Origin: Zeus faber
Taxonomy: Eukaryota; Chordata; Actinopteri; Zeiformes; Zeidae
Direction: 5' to 3'
Length of the DNA: 64,000 bases
Assembly (NCBI GenBank): GCA_960531495.1
Contig: CAUIJY010000068.1
Span: 992,001 to 1,056,000, forward strand
Below, piece after piece: positions 62,861 to 64,000 of the stretch (positions are counted from its first letter, which is position 1; every line of letters begins with the position of its first letter). The notes beneath the pieces are model-generated. The model ran no database searches and was not told where the DNA came from. It saw only the letters and a list, made by a program, of their open reading frames with translations. A program made the position numbers and the translations under genes.

Positions 62861-64000
62861 TGTAAATACTGTTATGAACTCATTTGTATTGGGAAAGTTC
62901 TGTTTGCAAAATAGTTTTTGGCACATCTAACAAGTTTTTTCTGAAAATACGAGCATTTTCATAAAAAACTGCATGGATGGCAAACAAGGCATTTTGAGGC
63001 AATTTAAAGACTGAAAGGATGTTTTGAGTAAAGGTTTCTGTCATAACTCTGTAGGAACTGCTCAGATAGTGTAAATACTGTTATGAACTGATTTGTAATG
63101 GGAAAGTACAGTTTGCAAAAGAGTTTTTGGCACATCTAACAAGTTTTTCTAAAATTACGTGCAGTTTCATAAAAACCTGCATGGGTGGCAAACAAGGCAT
63201 TTTCAGGCAATTTAAAGACTGAAAGGATGTTTTGAGTAAAGGTTTCTGTCATAACTCTGTAGGAACTGCTCAGATAGTGTAAATACTGTTATGAACTCAT
63301 TTGTAATGGGAAAGTACTGTTTGCAGAACAGTTTTTGGCACATCTAACAAGTTTTTCTGAAATTACAAGCATTTGCATAAAAACCTGCATGGATGGCAAA
63401 CAAGGCATTTTCAGGCAATTTAAAGACTGAAAGAATGTTTTGAATAAAGGTTTCTGTCATGACTCTGTAGGAACTGCTCAGATAGTGTAAATACTGTTAT
63501 GAACTCATTTGTAATTGGAAAGTACTGTTTGCAAAATAGTTTTTGGCACATCTAACAAGTTTTTCTGAAATTATGAGCATTTTCATAAAAACCTGCATGG
63601 ATGGCAAACAAGGCATTTTCAGGCAATTTGAAGACTGAAAGGATGTTTTGAGTAAAGGTTTCTGTCATGACTCTGTAGGACCTGCTCAGATAGTGTAAAT
63701 ACTGTTATGAACTCATTTGTATTGGGAAAGTTCTGTTTGCAAAATAGTTTTTGGCACATCTAACAAGTTTTTTCTGAAAATACGAGCATTTTCATAAAAA
63801 ACTGCATGGATGGCAAACAAGGCATTTTGAGGCAATTTAAAGACTGAAAGGATGTTTTGAGTAAAGGTTTCTGTCATAACTCTGTAGGAACTGCTCAGAT
63901 AGTGTAAATACTGTTATGAACTGATTTGTAATGGGAAAGTACAGTTTGCAAAAGAGTTTTTGGCACATCTAACAAGTTTTTCTAAAATTACGTGCAGTTT
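62861..64000 (+). repeat. 833-bp tetramer in block copy 2, cut by the window
   Basis: This is the copy of 53,281-54,420. One full unit is at 62,861-63,693 and a second begins at 63,694. CTGAAAATAC is seen at 62,941 and 63,774, again 833 bp apart. The last monomer start is 63,903 and only 98 bp of it are inside the window, ending in CGTGCAGTTT. Confidence 0.85.

Larger units (their letters stand above)
1..64000 (+). repeat. Satellite DNA array, ~208-bp monomer, about 307 copies
   Basis: The start motif TGTAAATACT recurs at 1, 209, 417, 625 and so on to 63,903, always on the same strand. Dividing the span gives 307 complete monomers plus a 98-bp partial, mean about 208.15 bp. Monomers run directly into each other with no unique spacer, which separates this from a CRISPR array. 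Length varies only between about 207 and 209 bp, chiefly at a T-tract near monomer position 75 and at a TTTTATGC variant near position 131. Monomers from distant parts of the window differ by scattered substitutions, whereas monomers one higher-order unit apart are almost identical. This is the usual pattern of a satellite evolving by unequal exchange. Strand is arbitrary. The family is not one I can name. Confidence is very high for the repeat and low for any centromeric role. Confidence 0.99.
56314..64000 (+). repeat. 9,997-bp block, tandem copy 2, two monomers shorter and cut by the window end
   Basis: It follows copy 1 at an offset of 9,997 bp up to about 60,010, then at 9,580 bp to the window end. 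The change of 417 bp is exactly two monomers plus 1 bp, so copy 2 lacks the equivalent of about 50,010-50,425. The last base of the window corresponds to 54,420 in copy 1, so about 1.9 kb of the block should continue beyond 64,000. Single differences I noticed are CATTTCCATA near 58,371, AAAGGTTTC near 58,448 (copy 1 has AAATGTTTC) and ACTAAAAGG near 60,718. Confidence 0.88.

Noticed and set aside
1-64000. CRISPR array
   Set aside because: The repeat unit is 208 bp with no unique spacers between units, and there are no cas genes.
1-64000. Tandem gene or ribosomal RNA/5S array
   Set aside because: There is no conserved RNA gene, promoter box or spacer within the monomer, and variants fall along its whole length.
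1-64000. Transposon-derived satellite (terminal inverted repeats or target duplications)
   Set aside because: No inverted termini, poly-A tail, or reverse transcriptase or transposase remnant was seen in the monomer.

Overview
The window is one uninterrupted head-to-tail satellite DNA array. A monomer of about 208 bp fills every base from 1 to 64,000, always in the same orientation. Taking the motif TGTAAATACT as the monomer start, the first monomer begins at base 1 and the last visible start is at 63,903. That gives 307 complete monomers plus a 98-bp partial one, with a mean length of about 208.15 bp and a net length drift of only +46 bp. Both ends are cut inside the array, so the real array is longer than 64 kb. 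I see no protein-coding gene, RNA gene, mobile element, inverted segment or non-satellite spacer. Monomer 1 has a hand-counted G+C of 37.5%.

The organism cannot be named from this. A large, homogenised tandem array of near-nucleosomal period points to a eukaryote, from centromeric or pericentromeric heterochromatin or a heterochromatic knob. The one regular CpG in the monomer (positions 89-90) appears as CG, CA or TG in different monomers. That is the pattern of deaminated methyl-CpG and suggests a host with DNA methylation, such as a vertebrate or a plant. I do not recognise the family by name and see no CENP-B box.

The information lies in the higher-order layout. Region 1 (1-14,440) is a loosely ordered mix of monomer types. 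It holds a 3,955-bp tandem duplication (about 3,623-9,374), a 625-bp trimer (10,200-11,640) and a 1,250-bp hexamer echo (12,966-14,675). Region 2 (about 14,449-24,852) is a tandem duplication of a 5,202-bp, 25-monomer block with a visible hybrid junction monomer. Region 3 (24,853-38,300) is a mosaic of 7-, 10-, 20- and 23-monomer repeats of the same material. Region 4 (39,265-47,430) is built from two tetramer families of 834 and 832 bp. Region 5 (about 46,317-64,000) is a 9,997-bp, 48-monomer tandem duplication. Its second copy has lost exactly two monomers (417 bp) and runs off the window; each copy contains a 625-bp trimer followed by an 833-bp tetramer.

The monomer carries two short dyads, one perfect in the ACAG-type monomers (positions 39-55) and one enclosing TTTAAA (positions 132-155). 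All open reading frames of 60-80 codons lie on the minus strand and are by-products of the repeat: 208 is 1 more than a multiple of 3, so no frame survives from monomer to monomer. The array therefore records recent unequal exchange and block amplification; I see no sign that it encodes a system.
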